From a virus: a DNA stretch of 64,000 nt. Location of the stretch: positions 1-64,000 of the IMG/VR virus record IMGVR_UViG_3300046499_000502; one strand, written 5' to 3'. The notes below the pieces were generated by a model that worked only from the letters and a program-made list of their open reading frames with translations, ran no database searches and was not told the DNA's origin. This document shows positions 15,318 through 23,375 of the stretch, one piece after another. Positions within the stretch are counted from its first letter, which is position 1; every line of letters begins with the position of its first letter. A program made the position numbers and the translations under genes.

Positions 15318-15832
15318 GCCGCCACCGCCTGACGGCGACGGCCGATGACCGCGATCACCGCGACCGCGGCCAGCGTCATCCACGCCTTGCCGAGCAGTTG
15401 GCCAGGCAGGAACTCCAGCGAGTGGAACGCCAGCCACAGGAAGATCAGGCTGTCGGCGGCCAGGCCCACCGCGTTCGAGGCGAGCATCGCCGTCAGCAGG
15501 CCCCGGCGGCGCAGCGGCTCGTACACGGCGAAGTCCATCGCCTCCGACACCGCGAACGCCGCAGCCGAAGCAGCAGCCAGAGCCGGATCGGCCAGCCACC
15601 ACGACAGGGCAGCGCCCACAACGATCGCCGCCAGCACCGCGGCACGGCCCGCAGCCTCCCGGGCCAGATCGCGCAGGACCAGAGCGAGACCGACGGTGTA
15701 CACACCAGCCGGGGCGAGGTAGCCGAAGCCGACCGGCTGAACGCCGAAGCGGGTCACGAGCCAATTCGCGGCGGGGATGGTGGCGATGTAGGCGGCCAGC
15801 AGGGTAGCGGCGGCGAATCGGCGAGTGGTCAT
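15314..15832 (-). CDS. yhhQ: YhhQ-family (DUF165/VUT) preQ0 transporter
   Basis: A 172-residue integral membrane protein with about six hydrophobic helices. It starts MTTRRFAAATLLAAYIATIP, with the family-typical ANWLVTRFG and the SEAMDFAVYEPLRRR signature. YhhQ proteins import preQ0/preQ1. Its stop overlaps the dpdA start as GTGA, so the two are translationally coupled, a pairing known from phages with 7-deazaguanine DNA. It is expected in the host inner membrane. Confidence 0.88.
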   Translation of the reverse strand: MTTRRFAAATLLAAYIATIPAANWLVTRFGVQPVGFGYLAPAGVYTVGLALVLRDLAREAAGRAAVLAAIVVGAALSWWLADPALAAASAAAFAVSEAMDFAVYEPLRRRGLLTAMLASNAVGLAADSLIFLWLAFHSLEFLPGQLLGKAWMTLAAVAVIAVIGRRRQAVAA

Positions 15833-15933
15833 GCGGTTCCTCCGTGGGCATCTCGGGTGGTGGGGTGGGGTGCGCCGCCGGTTTCGGGCCGGTCGGCGAC
15901 GTCGGGCGGGGAACAACGCGCGACGGGGGTTAG

Positions 15934-16413
15934 CTAGGCGGCTACGGCAGCGGGGCAGGGCTCGAGGTCGTAGTCGCCGCCAGGGAGGCGCCGGCAGCTG
16001 CACGAGGTCTCCTCGCGGATGTGGGAGCAGACCTCGACGGTCGGGTCGTCGTCGCCGGCCTCGGTGAAGTACTCGTCGCATTCGCGCTCGAGGCAGTCGA
16101 TGCCGCCGACCCAGACCTGCACGGGCTGGTGTTCGGCATCCGGGCTAGGGGCGATGCCGCGGACAGAGCGGGCGTGGTCGCGGCCTTCGCAGCGGTCCCA
16201 CGGCACCATGTCGCCGGACTCGGCGGAGCATGCCGGGCAGGCGATCCCGGCGGGTGCGGCAAGGCAGATGACGCCGTCGTCGTAGGGGCGGTGGTTGCAC
16301 ATCCACTCGTCCCACGCGTCGGTGTAGCGCTCCGGCTCGGGCTCGTGAGGGCAGTGCTCGCTGTCGGCGGACCAGTAGAACTGGGCGGGCTCGTGATCGT
16401 GCAGGGCGGTCAT
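15934..16413 (-). CDS. cysteine-rich hypothetical protein
   Basis: A 159-residue acidic protein, MTALHDHEPAQFYWSADSEH onward, with about a dozen Cys and several His arranged in pairs (CPACSAES, CLERECDEY, CSHIREETSCSCRR). It probably binds zinc. It lies 100 bases upstream of the yhhQ-dpdA pair. There is no close family and no clear link to base modification. Confidence 0.65.
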   Translation of the reverse strand: MTALHDHEPAQFYWSADSEHCPHEPEPERYTDAWDEWMCNHRPYDDGVICLAAPAGIACPACSAESGDMVPWDRCEGRDHARSVRGIAPSPDAEHQPVQVWVGGIDCLERECDEYFTEAGDDDPTVEVCSHIREETSCSCRRLPGGDYDLEPCPAAVAA

Positions 16414-16448
16414 CGGTGCTCCTTCTCGGGGTTGGTGGTGCGGGCGGG

Positions 16449-17201
16449 TTAGGCGGCCTCGGTGTCGCCGTCGGGCTGCACGGAGGCGGCTGAAAGCCAG
16501 GGGAGGCGGACGAACTCGAAGTGGTTCTCGAAGTCGCGGTAGAGCGTGGATTCGTTGGCGCCGCCGCAGGCTGGGCAGCGACGCAGGCCCGCTCCCTCGA
16601 CCCAGGTCGCGCGGGCGCAGCCGGAGCAGCGCGTCAGCCACGAGTTGTGGCGCCGGGTCGACGTCCAGCGGATGAAGCCGCCGTGGCGCCGTGCGAGCTT
16701 GGCTTTGGAGCGGCCGGGCCAGTGGCGGTAGTCGTCGTGGGTCCACGGGTCGATCGGTGTCGGCGGGTGGCCGACGATGACCATCTCGCCGCCGGGCCAG
16801 TCGCACGTGCAGGCGAGGGGGTCGCAGTCGCAGGCGAGCATCTTGCCGAGCTCGAAGGCCTTCTCGATGCGGGGAATGCCGGGGCCTTTGACCTCGAGCC
16901 AGACGCCTATCTCGGTGAGGTGGAAGTCGGGGAGGTACTTCACGCCGGAGTCGAGCTGGAAGGTCTGGGGCTCGTACTCCCAGGTGATGTGGAGGGAGTC
17001 GAGGGTTGCTGCCCAGCAGGCTTCGAGCAGGGAGCGGAACTGAGTGCCGCGGTAGATCGTCGGGAGGGCTGTGATGCCGGGCTGGCCGTCGGCGTCTTCG
17101 TCCGATGTCCGGGCTCCGCGCAGGTTCGCGGTCGCCTCGCGGTCCTCGCACTCCTGGATGAGGCGCTCGAGGTACGCCTCCCAGTTGTTGTACTCGTTCA
17201 C
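16449..17201 (-). CDS. PD-(D/E)XK nuclease with C-terminal zinc ribbon
   Basis: A 250-residue protein. YRGTQFRSLLEACWAATLDS at 50-69, YLPDFHL at 89-95 (catalytic Asp92) and WLEVKGP at 101-107 (Glu103, Lys105) form the restriction-endonuclease-like active site. A CSGCARA...CPACGG zinc ribbon lies near 195-220. It is adjacent to the replicative helicase, so a role in replication-intermediate processing or host DNA degradation is plausible. Its start overlaps the helicase stop. Confidence 0.8.
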   Translation of the reverse strand: MNEYNNWEAYLERLIQECEDREATANLRGARTSDEDADGQPGITALPTIYRGTQFRSLLEACWAATLDSLHITWEYEPQTFQLDSGVKYLPDFHLTEIGVWLEVKGPGIPRIEKAFELGKMLACDCDPLACTCDWPGGEMVIVGHPPTPIDPWTHDDYRHWPGRSKAKLARRHGGFIRWTSTRRHNSWLTRCSGCARATWVEGAGLRRCPACGGANESTLYRDFENHFEFVRLPWLSAASVQPDGDTEAA

Positions 17202-18520
17202 CAGATCGCTCCTGTCTCGCTGTAGCCGCTGAACTGGTCGGCGTCGATGGGCTTGTAGGAGATCCAGGGCCAGCGCTCGCCCTGCTTGATGAAGTTCGGC
17301 CAGTCGCGTTCATCGCGGCTGCCGCGCCAGGGGACGACGCGACGGCCGCGGGCGCCTTCGACGTTCTGTGCCGACTTCTCGTCCTCGACGGGGCGCAGGC
17401 CGAAGCCGAACTCGGGCCAGCGCATCCAGAGGCTGGAGCCGAGCGGGCGAAGTGAGCGCGGGCCCATGTTGTTGCCATGGGGGGCGTGGGCTTCCATCAG
17501 GACGGTGCAGCCAGCGGTGGCGCGGGCTTCGTCGATGACGACGGAGACTTTGCGGGCGAGCTCTTCGTCGTTGGGGTTGCCGGCGTGGAGCCGATAGACG
17601 GGCCCGATGATCAGCACGTCGGGCTTGATCTTCTCGACGCGGCGCATGGTCCACGCCCGGTCGGACGGCCTGGTCAGGTCAAGGCCGGAGGGGCGGCATT
17701 CGATGTGGAACTGGCCGCGTCGCACCGGTTGCTCGAGGCTGTCCGCGGCGGCGAGCAGGGGCCGGAACTTGCGGCGGGAGGCCGCCTCGCCGTTCTCGCA
17801 GTCGAGGGTGAGCACTCGGACGGGGTCGATCGTCTTCCAGGTGTCGAACGGATGGATGCCGGCGGCGAGAGTCACGGACAGCTGCCGTAGCAGAGTCGAC
17901 TTGCCGCCGCCTTCGGATGCGGTGAGGATCAGCCGGTCTTGCCGCTCGAGCAGGCCGGGCACGACCCAGTCGTAGACGTCCTCCTTCTTGACGAAGTCGA
18001 GGATGTCCTCGACGGGAAGATCTTCGGAGGCCATGCCGCGGTCGCGGAGTTCACGGGATTCGGCGACGACCCGCTCGATGAGGTTGCTGGTTTCGCCGGT
18101 GGTGCTGTAGCCGGCCTGCACGGTGCGGGTGCCGAGCTCGATGAGCGACCTGCGTAGGCCGCGGTCTTGGACGATCTCGGCGTAGTACTCGCCGTTGGCG
18201 GCGGTGGGCACGGCGCGAACGAGCTCGTACAGGTATGCGGCGCCTCCGACGCGGAGGAGATCGCCGGTGTCGGCAAGGTATTTGCCGAGGGTGATCTGGT
18301 CGACGGACAGGCCTCGCGAGTCCATGTGGAGAATCGCGGCGAAGATCACCTGGTGGCGGGCCTGGTAGAAGGCCGCGACTTCGACGGCGTCTCGGATTTC
18401 GGCGAGCGCCTTCTTGGAGAGCAGGCAGGCGCCGAGGGCGCCCTGCTCGGCTTCGAAGTCCTGCGGCGGGACACGCTCGAGCGGGATGTCCGCGAAGTCG
18501 GGCTCGAGATCGGTGGTCAC
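17198..18520 (-). CDS. replicative helicase: DnaB N-terminal domain plus RepA-type AAA ATPase
   Basis: A 440-residue protein. Residues about 15-120 match the DnaB N-terminal domain (PPQDFEAEQGALGACLLSKK). The C-terminal ATPase resembles RepA/AAA_25, with Walker A SEGGGKST at 202-209 and a Walker B-like PDVLIIGP near 300-310. It is the probable fork helicase. The GTG at 18520 abuts the stop of the initiator-like gene, the usual initiator-helicase pairing of phages. Confidence 0.85.
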   Translation of the reverse strand: MTTDLEPDFADIPLERVPPQDFEAEQGALGACLLSKKALAEIRDAVEVAAFYQARHQVIFAAILHMDSRGLSVDQITLGKYLADTGDLLRVGGAAYLYELVRAVPTAANGEYYAEIVQDRGLRRSLIELGTRTVQAGYSTTGETSNLIERVVAESRELRDRGMASEDLPVEDILDFVKKEDVYDWVVPGLLERQDRLILTASEGGGKSTLLRQLSVTLAAGIHPFDTWKTIDPVRVLTLDCENGEAASRRKFRPLLAAADSLEQPVRRGQFHIECRPSGLDLTRPSDRAWTMRRVEKIKPDVLIIGPVYRLHAGNPNDEELARKVSVVIDEARATAGCTVLMEAHAPHGNNMGPRSLRPLGSSLWMRWPEFGFGLRPVEDEKSAQNVEGARGRRVVPWRGSRDERDWPNFIKQGERWPWISYKPIDADQFSGYSETGAIW

Positions 18521-19306
18521 TTAGAAGATCCCCCTGTCTTCGGGGCTTTGTCCGGCGACGGGCCGGAGGTGGCGAACGGGCTTGGCTGGCTGGCGGGGCG
18601 CGCCTTCGGGGACCTCTGGAATGCCGCGCCATCCGGCGAGGAAGTAGCGGGCAAGTCGCGGCGTGCTGCGGGCGCGGTGCCAGGCCTCGACTGCATCGGC
18701 GACGAGAACGTCGACCGGGATGCGCTTGATGATCGATTCGATCTGCAGCCATTCGTTGGCGGACAGCTCCCAGGAGACGTGGATCCCTGCTTGCTGCATG
18801 GCGGAGACGAGCGGCTGACAGTTGACGGCGATGCGGGGGCCGTCGAGTTTCGGGGCGTCCTGCTTGCTAGCTGAAGAGGTAAAGGAACTCTTGTGGTCAG
18901 CTGCTGACCCAACTTGGTTCATCTGCTGACCTAGCTCTGGGTCAGCTGCTGACCCAGTGTCCGGATTGTCTAGGTCATCGGGTGACCCAGTAGCTAGGTC
19001 AGCTGCTGACCCAGCCGGAACGTGCAATTTGTAGACATTCCGGGCCTTCTTCCGGACCTGATCTTCCTGGCTGGGCGACGTGAACGTCACCCACTTCTCC
19101 TCGTCGAGCGTCTTTCGGTGCGCAAGGAGCGACCCCTTCGACATGCCCGTCGCGGCCATGAGCGTCGAGAGGGAGGGCTGATAGCGCGCCGGGATAACAC
19201 CCGTCTCCGAGTTGGCGAACGTAGCGATCGTCAGCGCCAGCAAGCGCGACAGCGGCGGCAGGCTGCTCGCCTTCACTGCTCGCTCGAACTCGAACCTGCT
19301 GGGCAT
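18521..19306 (-). CDS. replication initiator-like protein with internal iterons
   Basis: A 261-residue protein. The N-terminal winged-helix region (LSRLLALTIATFANSETGVI, then LSTLMAATGMSKGSLLAHRK) resembles phage O/DnaD-type initiators. A variable linker at about 98-140 contains repeated GSAAD peptides encoded by DNA iterons, and a helical C-terminal domain may contact the helicase. The layout (initiator, origin inside its gene, helicase next) parallels lambda O-P. Assignment rests on context and the helix-turn-helix. Confidence 0.75.
   Translation of the reverse strand: MPSRFEFERAVKASSLPPLSRLLALTIATFANSETGVIPARYQPSLSTLMAATGMSKGSLLAHRKTLDEEKWVTFTSPSQEDQVRKKARNVYKLHVPAGSAADLATGSPDDLDNPDTGSAADPELGQQMNQVGSAADHKSSFTSSASKQDAPKLDGPRIAVNCQPLVSAMQQAGIHVSWELSANEWLQIESIIKRIPVDVLVADAVEAWHRARSTPRLARYFLAGWRGIPEVPEGAPRQPAKPVRHLRPVAGQSPEDRGIF
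18895..19011. repeat. iteron array inside the initiator gene: candidate replication origin
   Basis: Three exact copies of GGTCAGCTGCTGACC start at 18895, 18940 and 18997. Two degenerate copies are GGTTCATCTGCTGACC (18916-18931) and GGTCATCGGGTGACC (18973-18987). Each unit is near-palindromic. The right halves are spaced 22, 23, 33 and 24 bases, so mostly about two helical turns. The encoded linker is low-complexity, suggesting DNA-level selection. This is the typical look of an initiator-binding origin. Confidence 0.75.
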
Positions 19307-19394
19307 GGGGACTCTCTTTCGGCGGGGACGCTGAGGGGTTTTGGGCGCGTGGAACCAGGGCGCTTAGGGCGGTGTGTTCAACCCCTCCCCGCTG

Positions 19395-19409
19395 TAGCTA
19401 TCATAGCTA
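19395..19409. promoter_or_regulatory. operator palindrome upstream of the Phd-like gene
   Basis: TAGCTATCATAGCTA has perfect 7-base arms around a central C, about 30 bases before the start of the antitoxin gene. Phd/YefM proteins usually autorepress by binding such palindromes. Confidence 0.6.
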
Positions 19410-19438
19410 AGAAAGGCGTCTGAGCTAAGGAGACTAAG

Positions 19439-19756
19439 ATGACCATTGCGGCTATCAGCTACGATCTGCTCATGAGCGAGCGGCCGACCGTCCACCGGAA
19501 CCAGATCGCCGAGGCACGCAACGTCCTCGGCAAGGTCATCGCCCGTGCGCGCTTCGCCGGCGAACCGACCGTGCTGGTCAATCGCGGCGAGGAAGCGGCC
19601 GTGATCGTGAGCTACGAGGACTACGCCACGCTCCGCGAACTCCGCGCCTACGTGGAGGAGCTGCAAGACGCCGACGACGTGCACGCAAAGCACAAGGCTC
19701 GTGTCCTCACCGAGGCCCTGGCCCTCGCCAAGTTCCGCGCTCTCGACTCGACCTGA
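19439..19756 (+). CDS. Phd/YefM-family antitoxin without an adjacent toxin
   Basis: A 105-residue protein. HRNQIAEARNVLGKVIARAR and TVLVNRGEEAAVIVSYEDYA carry the Phd/YefM DNA-binding fold, followed by a helical C-terminus for toxin contact. AAGGAG lies six bases before the ATG. It is the only plus-strand gene within the leftward early region, with its own operator and terminator. No toxin gene (RelE, Doc or PIN type) is visible beside it. It may counter a host toxin or act only as a regulator. Confidence 0.82.
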   Translation: MTIAAISYDLLMSERPTVHRNQIAEARNVLGKVIARARFAGEPTVLVNRGEEAAVIVSYEDYATLRELRAYVEELQDADDVHAKHKARVLTEALALAKFRALDST

Positions 19757-19779
19757 CGTCACGTCCCCTCCTTCCTCCC

Positions 19780-19803
19780 GGCCCCGCCATCGGCGGGGCC
19801 TTT
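19780..19803 (+). terminator. terminator of the antitoxin gene
   Basis: GGCCCCGCC-ATC-GGCGGGGCC hairpin followed by TTT, 24 bases past the stop at 19756. It also lies just past the end of the methyltransferase gene on the other strand. Confidence 0.8.
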
Positions 19804-19815
19804 GTCGTGTCCGGG

Positions 19816-20550
19816 CTAGGCGGCGGGCAGTAGTCCGCCGCGGGCGATCGCCTTCAGGCGCTTGTCGGGGTCTGGTTCGCTGCGGGCGCCCCATTCGCCG
19901 GCTGTGATGAACTCGCGGCCGATGTACTTCGTGTAGGCGGGCGGGATGGCCTCGGTGAGTTCCTCGTGGACGTCGGTCCATGTGATGTCCATGGCGGCCT
20001 GCATCTCGGCGACGTTGCCCTTGCCGCCGCCTTTGCCGTAGGCGGCGATGTACGGTCCGTCGCGGTACACGCCGTGTCGCCAGCCGCGGACCGGACCCCG
20101 GTGCCGCTTGTGCTCGGGCTGCCGGGCTGGCGTGGCTCCGATCCATCCGAGTTCGAACTTGCGGTGCCGGATCACGCCGAGCCCGAACATTTCGCCGCAC
20201 AGGTTGAGGTCGGCTCGCATGGGGGCGCCGGCCACGTTCTCGATGACCCAGTCGACGCCGAACCACAGGCACAGTTCGCGCATCTCGGCGAGGAAGTCGG
20301 CGTACTCGCGGCCCCGGTTGGTGCCCTTGGTGAGGGCGGTGTGGGGCTGGCAGGGCGGGGAGGCGTGGACGAGGTGAAATTCCTGGCACCGTTCCCGCAT
20401 GACGTCGAGTGCGTTGCCCTGGATGAACGTGAACGGGTAGCGGGGGCGGTCCACGATGTCGACGCCGACGACGTCGAAACCAGCCCGCCAGTAGCCCATG
20501 CCTGCACCGCCGGCGCAGCAGAACAGGTCGAGGACGCGGGGGCGCTTCAT
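19816..20550 (-). CDS. DNA C5-cytosine methyltransferase
   Basis: A 244-residue methyltransferase with motif I DLFCCAGGAGMG (8-19), the catalytic ASPPCQP with Cys67, motif VI ENVAG (104-108), and a short target-recognition region. There is no restriction endonuclease partner nearby, so it is an orphan phage methylase, probably protecting phage DNA from host restriction. Its recognition sequence cannot be read from the protein. Its start overlaps the preceding stop. Confidence 0.9.
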   Translation of the reverse strand: MKRPRVLDLFCCAGGAGMGYWRAGFDVVGVDIVDRPRYPFTFIQGNALDVMRERCQEFHLVHASPPCQPHTALTKGTNRGREYADFLAEMRELCLWFGVDWVIENVAGAPMRADLNLCGEMFGLGVIRHRKFELGWIGATPARQPEHKRHRGPVRGWRHGVYRDGPYIAAYGKGGGKGNVAEMQAAMDITWTDVHEELTEAIPPAYTKYIGREFITAGEWGARSEPDPDKRLKAIARGGLLPAA

Positions 20551-21062
20551 GCCGCGACTCCCTTGGCTCGGGCCCGGTGGACGGTGCGCGGGGTGCAGCG
20601 GACGCGCTCGGCGATGACAGCGGCCGAGTAGTCGCGGCGGTCGAGCTGGGCAATGGCGGCGGCCCGTTCGCGGGGAGTCAGCCGGTCGGGCGGGTCACCG
20701 GCTACGGCGCGCTCGATGGCGATTTCGTCCGGCTGTACGGGCTGGTAGGTGCTGACCCTTTTCCGCGGCTGGCGGGTGCTGGCCTTCCGCGGCCGGTAGG
20801 TACTGGCCCTGTTGCGCCCGCGGATCCGAGAGCAGGCCAGGCAGTAGAGCCAGCCGTTGGGGTAGTGGGCGACGTTGTCGGGGAACGGGTGCCCGTGGCG
20901 GCATGCGGGACTGTCGGCGGTGACCCGGTAGCCAGGCAGGCCGAGGCGCTTCCGGTACCGGCGGACGGTGCCGCGATCGACACCGGTTTCCCGGTGGATG
21001 GCGAGGTCGCTGTGTCCGGCGTGCAGGAGCGTTTCGACCTGCTCGCGCTTCTCCGGGGTCAT
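20547..21062 (-). CDS. helix-turn-helix protein with internal zinc motif
   Basis: A 171-residue protein. An N-terminal resolvase-like HTH (LAIHRETGVDRGTVRRYRKR) is followed by a central Cys/His patch (ACRHGHPFPDN, YCLACSRIRGRN), a basic repeat region with three TYxP-like units, and a C-terminal HTH (YSAAVIAERVRCTPRTVHRA). It has two DNA-binding ends and is likely a phage regulator. Confidence 0.7.
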   Translation of the reverse strand: MTPEKREQVETLLHAGHSDLAIHRETGVDRGTVRRYRKRLGLPGYRVTADSPACRHGHPFPDNVAHYPNGWLYCLACSRIRGRNRASTYRPRKASTRQPRKRVSTYQPVQPDEIAIERAVAGDPPDRLTPRERAAAIAQLDRRDYSAAVIAERVRCTPRTVHRARAKGVAA

Positions 21063-21910
21063 GCCGCCACCTCGATCGCGTACTCGGGGTGGTCGCGGAA
21101 CGCGTGGTCGATGTAGGACTTGTCGACGCCGAGGCGCTCGGCGGCGGCGGCACGGTCGAGCCCGGCGGTGGACATGACCCAGTGCGCGTCTTGCGCTATG
21201 AGTTCCCGGCGGGTGACGCGGTACATCGACTCGAAGTGGGGGTCGTCGATGGCGCCGGGGTGCTGGTCCCAGTACTTCGGCGGCGCCCACCGGTGTTGCT
21301 GGGAGTTGCGGAGGGCTCGGGCGACTCCGAGCTTGCTGACGCCGTGTTTGCGGGGCTTGTCGTTGCGGAGCCGTTCGTAGGCGTCGATGGTGGCCTGGGC
21401 GGTGGTGCCGTAGACCTTCTGGCCGCGGACGAGGATGCGGCGCACGTTGTCGGGCTTGATGCCGACGTGCTGGCCGAGTTCCTTGAGCGGCCAGCCGATT
21501 GCGGACAGGGCTTGGATGCGGCGACGGGTGCCGGTGGGGTCGACTCGACCGGGCAGGACCGGCTCGACGGGGATGGCGAGGATCTTCGCCTGGACCTCAG
21601 CCGTGGTCTGCCGGATCATCCCGCGGCCCTGCTTCACGGCCGGCTGCGTGTAGAGGCGGACCGTGTTCCAGTCGATGCCGGTGAGGTCGGAGATCCGCTG
21701 GATGGTGGAGCCGGCGGCGTACAGCTTGAGAAGGTGTTCGCGAACGGGCGTGGCGTCGATGAACGGCTGCCATGTTCCGGCTGCGACAGCGCGGAGCCGG
21801 TTCCGCTGCCAGTCGTTGAACCGTTCCCGGCAGTCGGGGAGACGGCAGCCGTAGTCGGTGTAGCAGGTGAGGTTGCGGTGGTGGGGGGCTTCGCGGACGG
21901 CGGTGGTCAT
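21059..21910 (-). CDS. multi-HTH DNA-binding phage protein
   Basis: A 283-residue protein with an N-terminal Cys cluster (TCYTDYGCRLPDCRERF) and at least three HTH-like segments (STIQRISDLTGIDWNTVRLY, LKELGQHVGIKPDNVRRILV, RAAAAERLGVDKSYIDHAFR). Such proteins are frequent in actinophage early regions. The specific target is unknown. Confidence 0.72.
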   Translation of the reverse strand: MTTAVREAPHHRNLTCYTDYGCRLPDCRERFNDWQRNRLRAVAAGTWQPFIDATPVREHLLKLYAAGSTIQRISDLTGIDWNTVRLYTQPAVKQGRGMIRQTTAEVQAKILAIPVEPVLPGRVDPTGTRRRIQALSAIGWPLKELGQHVGIKPDNVRRILVRGQKVYGTTAQATIDAYERLRNDKPRKHGVSKLGVARALRNSQQHRWAPPKYWDQHPGAIDDPHFESMYRVTRRELIAQDAHWVMSTAGLDRAAAAERLGVDKSYIDHAFRDHPEYAIEVAA

Positions 21911-22056
21911 GAGGCTTCCTCCTCTCGGATGTCGTTGATGGCGTCGGCGACGATCTGGTCGGCGCCGCGCAGGGCCTGGATGCTGCGGCGGATGACCCAG
22001 GCGGCGAAGAGGAGGAGGCTGGCGGCGATCGCGGCGTTGATGGCGTCGGTGTTCAC
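21907..22056 (-). CDS. small membrane protein
   Basis: A 49-residue protein with one hydrophobic helix (INAAIAASLLLFAAWVI) and a charged C-terminus (DINDIREEEAS type). GTG at 22056 overlaps the stop of the preceding 27-residue reading frame. Function unknown. Confidence 0.6.
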   Translation of the reverse strand: MNTDAINAAIAASLLLFAAWVIRRSIQALRGADQIVADAINDIREEEAS

Positions 22057-22136
22057 GTCCGCCTCCTGATGGCCTGGTAGGCGAGGGCGGCGATGCCCGT
22101 CATGAGCGCGAGGCGGGCGAGGAAGAGGGGGATCAC
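22053..22136 (-). CDS. 27-residue hydrophobic peptide
   Basis: GTG at 22136 reads VIPLFLARLALMTGIAALAY plus seven residues. Both ends overlap neighbouring genes by four bases, which is the main support for translation. It probably spans the membrane once. Confidence 0.5.
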   Translation of the reverse strand: MIPLFLARLALMTGIAALAYQAIRRRT

Positions 22137-22480
22137 GCGGCACCTCCGGCCGTGCCGCAGGCGTTGCAGGTGAACCCGGCAGGCGGGGCATCCATGCAGG
22201 CGTGGCACTTGGGCTCGTCGAGAAGCTGCTCGGGGCGGACGCCGAAGGCGGCAGCCAGGGCGACGAGGTCGTCGACACAGACGGCGACCGGGCTGGTGCC
22301 GGGCTCGCGCGTCTTCTCGATGCGGCAGATCGTGCTGAATCCGACCGGCTTTCCCTCCCCGCCCTTGGTGCGGTCGGCGAGGGTGCGCTGCGACCATCCG
22401 CGGGCGGCGCGCATCACTGCGATGTTGCCGCCGACGATGCGGGAGACGGGCAGGTCGTCGTAGTTGCGGGGGCGACTCAT
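22133..22480 (-). CDS. XRE-family regulator with C-terminal zinc ribbon
   Basis: A 115-residue protein. An XRE helix-turn-helix (IAVMRAARGWSQRTLADRTK, then LVALAAAFGVRPEQLL) is followed by CHACMDAPPAGFTCNACG, a four-Cys ribbon. It may tune early transcription. It overlaps both neighbours. Confidence 0.75.
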   Translation of the reverse strand: MSRPRNYDDLPVSRIVGGNIAVMRAARGWSQRTLADRTKGGEGKPVGFSTICRIEKTREPGTSPVAVCVDDLVALAAAFGVRPEQLLDEPKCHACMDAPPAGFTCNACGTAGGAA

Positions 22481-22890
22481 CAGGCGGCCGCCTTCCGCTG
22501 CTCGGCGCGGGCGGCTCGTCGTGCGGCGCGTTCTTCGCGGCGCCGGGCGGCGACCATCTCCCGCATGGCGGCGGGGACGCCGATCCACACGTGGACGAGG
22601 GACTGGTGGGCGCGCTGGCTGCCGCCGAAGCCGTGGTGGCAGATCAGCCCGGCGTCCTGCAGCCGGGCCGGGAGGCTCCCCCACTGGCTAGCCGGGCGGG
22701 GCGGGTCCGGGAGCTGCTTGCGGGCGGCGACGTCGGCGATCGTGAACGGCTCGCGGGAGTCCGCGGCCTCGACGAACGCGTCCCAGACCTCGGTGACCCA
22801 GGCCTCGAAGTCGTCGACTATCCGGCGGGTAGCGGCGGGGGCCGCGGCGGCGAGCTGGGTGCCGTCGAAGGCGGGGGCGATGTGGGTCAT
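22480..22890 (-). CDS. hypothetical protein
   Basis: A 136-residue protein. The middle (FTIADVAARKQLPDPPRPAS, then RLQDAGLICHHGFGGSQRAH) looks like a winged helix and the tail is Arg/Ala-rich. It is probably DNA-binding. It is in the same operon, overlapping neighbours by one to four bases. Confidence 0.65.
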   Translation of the reverse strand: MTHIAPAFDGTQLAAAAPAATRRIVDDFEAWVTEVWDAFVEAADSREPFTIADVAARKQLPDPPRPASQWGSLPARLQDAGLICHHGFGGSQRAHQSLVHVWIGVPAAMREMVAARRREERAARRAARAEQRKAAA

Positions 22891-23306
22891 GACGCGGTCT
22901 CCTCGTCGGCGATCTCGGCGTCCTGGACGGGGATGGCGGCCTCGAGCTCGGCGTCCGTCATCAACCAGTGCGGGATGCGGCCGGTGGTGAGTACCGTGCG
23001 GATGTCGCGGGCGGCCTGGCTGATCTGCCGGGCGCGTGCTTTGGCGACGTCACTGACGGCCTTGGCGGCGGTCTCCTCGTACCGCTCGGCGAGCGTGTTG
23101 AGCGCCGACAGGGTGGCGGCGGGGTCGTCTCCGCCGCCGTCCCACTGGTTGGCGACGTGCCGCAGGACGTAGGCGGCGGCGGGCTGGCCCATCCCGTTCG
23201 CGACGGCCTCGATCTCGACGCCGCCTTCGGTCTTGCCGGGTCGGATGATTACGAAGGCGAGGGCGTCGGTGCCGTCGACGGCGGTGATGGTGGTCTTGGA
23301 TGTCAT
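22887..23306 (-). CDS. hypothetical protein
   Basis: A 139-residue alpha-beta protein, MTSKTTITAVDGTDALAFVI onward, with a helical second half. It lies two genes from recT, so a role in replication or recombination is possible. No domain recognised. Confidence 0.65.
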   Translation of the reverse strand: MTSKTTITAVDGTDALAFVIIRPGKTEGGVEIEAVANGMGQPAAAYVLRHVANQWDGGGDDPAATLSALNTLAERYEETAAKAVSDVAKARARQISQAARDIRTVLTTGRIPHWLMTDAELEAAIPVQDAEIADEETAS

Positions 23307-23327
23307 GGCGTGGTCTCCTTGGTGTTG

Positions 23328-23364
23328 CCGGGCCCCCGCCTGATTTCGGCGGGCGGGAGCCCGG
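23328..23364. terminator. hairpin between early genes
   Basis: CCGGGCCCCCGCC pairs imperfectly with GGCGGGCGGGAGCCCGG in the 69-base gap between the genes ending at 23376 and starting at 23306. It is a probable partial terminator in the leftward transcript. Confidence 0.5.
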
Positions 23365-23375
23365 ACTCGGGTGGG

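Noticed and set aside
18895-19011. CRISPR-like array
   Set aside because: Units are near-palindromic iterons with short variable spacing inside a coding region; there are no spacers and no cas genes.
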